Part shown: piece by piece, positions 6,657 to 7,005 of the stretch
How positions within the stretch are numbered: position 1 is the first letter of the stretch
Layout of the letters: each line of letters begins with the position of its first letter
Source of the DNA: Lachnospiraceae bacterium
Lineage (GTDB): Bacteria; Bacillota_A; Clostridia; Lachnospirales; Lachnospiraceae
NCBI GenBank assembly: GCA_017464045.1
Contig: JAFUEG010000367.1
Coordinates: 1 to 7,005, forward strand
Direction of reading: 5' to 3'
DNA length: 7,005 nt
The notes under the pieces: model-generated
What the model was told of the DNA's origin: nothing
Databases searched by the model: none
The model's input: only the letters and a program-made list of their open reading frames with translations
Translations under genes and position numbers: made by a program

Positions 6657-6954
6657 GTCGGCAGGATATGGGTGTAACTGCCGGTGAAAAATTAAATGGG
6701 TGCGAAATCATATATAGGTCTTAAGAAGGACCGTTTAACGACGCGTACACTTAGCGAAATGTAATGAAAAAATAGGGATTTGAAGCTTTTGCATTCATGC
6801 AAAAAAGTGTCAAATCCCTATTTTTGAAATTATATTGAGGTTAGTGTGCTTGCGTCGTTAACCGAGTGAGAGCGCGTCCTTCGAAGACCTTATATATGAT
6901 AAGCACCCTTAAGGAACCTTACTCCGGCAGTTACACCCTCTATATCCTGCCGAC
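6657..6954. repeat. Long inverted repeat: about 300-bp rod-forming element, possible structured RNA
   Basis: The left arm (6657-6744) and right arm (6852-6954) are reverse complements in seven perfect blocks: 13 bp (6657-6669 with 6942-6954), 15 bp (6670-6684 with 6924-6938), 6 bp (6698-6703 with 6903-6908), 10 bp (6707-6716 with 6891-6900), 6 bp (6717-6722 with 6884-6889), 6 bp (6726-6731 with 6876-6881) and 10 bp (6735-6744 with 6852-6861). A 16-bp and an 8-bp stem form the centre, for 90 perfect pairs in all. Each arm can also fold alone, since CGGCAG/CTGCCG occurs within both. No transposase, obvious target duplication or reading frame is seen. It could be a structured RNA, a MITE-like insertion or a complex terminator. 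I recognise no known RNA family. Confidence 0.8.
6768..6825. terminator. Bidirectional intrinsic terminator at the centre of the inverted repeat
   Basis: AAAAATAGGGATTTGA (6768-6783) pairs perfectly with TCAAATCCCTATTTTT (6810-6825), 16 bp. Above an internal loop, TTTTGCAT (6787-6794) pairs with ATGCAAAA (6797-6804). The A- and T-rich ends give a U run after the stem in both directions, so it could terminate transcripts from either side. It would be a suitable end for a minus-strand gene entering from the right. Confidence 0.8.
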
Positions 6955-6976
6955 CCTTGTCCCGATACACCGGAGT

Positions 6977-7005
6977 TTAGTCGTCAAGGAAGTCGTCATT
7001 GTCGG
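6977..7005 (-). CDS. Possible 3' end of a minus-strand gene (partial)
   Basis: One minus-strand frame reads DNDDFLDD followed by TAA (6979-6977). An acidic C-terminal tail is believable for the end of a gene entering from beyond the window, and the central terminator would serve it. A second minus-strand frame is also open from the edge and closes at a TAG inside the right arm, so the choice is not certain. The piece is too short to name. Confidence 0.3.

Noticed and set aside
6657..6954. Retron msr-msd RNA or integron attC site
   Set aside because: The paired arms are far longer than retron a1/a2 ends, no reverse transcriptase or integrase is in the window, and only one attC-like box (GTTTAAC) can be found. 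A reverse transcriptase just beyond the right edge would reopen the retron idea.
6986..7001. Plus-strand gene start: AAGGAAG followed six bases later by TTG near the right edge
   Set aside because: It is a rare start codon with no coding sequence visible before the window ends, and the minus-strand acidic tail reading is at least as good.

Overview
The window looks like chromosomal DNA of an AT-rich, Gram-positive, probably anaerobic and motile Firmicute, with Lachnospiraceae/Clostridia as the best guess. The reasons are low G+C by eye, strong GGAGG-type ribosome binding sites, near-consensus sigma-A promoters, a two-subunit class I (4Fe-4S) fumarase, a dCACHE-type chemoreceptor and a DUF4153 membrane protein. 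All recognisable genes lie on the minus strand, so transcription runs from high to low coordinates.

In transcription order the coding part is: fumarase alpha subunit (6152-5310), methyl-accepting chemotaxis protein (5221-3215), DUF4153 multi-pass membrane protein (3058-1247), fumarase beta subunit (1104-463), then a tRNA-Ser(GCU) gene (220-133) and tandem tRNA-like elements running off the left edge. A strong promoter precedes the alpha subunit, a strong terminator follows the chemoreceptor, and new promoters seem to precede the membrane protein, the beta subunit and the tRNA. The two fumarase subunits, which must assemble together and are usually encoded side by side, are therefore about 4.2 kb apart and probably on separate transcripts.

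The right end (6273-7005) is over 700 bp with almost no coding sequence but dense structure. First comes a tandem array of five 53-bp units plus a degenerate sixth. Each holds a hairpin, most followed by a T-rich tract on the plus strand. Next is a roughly 300-bp long inverted repeat (6657-6954) with about 90 perfectly paired positions in nine blocks, centred on a strong bidirectional terminator hairpin. The last 29 bp may be the 3' end of another minus-strand gene.

The metabolic content is ordinary: fumarase converts malate and fumarate. The chemoreceptor between the subunit genes might sense a related C4-dicarboxylate, but that is only inference from position. The items most worth following are the right-hand non-coding locus, the tRNA-like tandem elements at the left edge, and the split fumarase genes. 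No complete mobile element, CRISPR array or defence system is visible.
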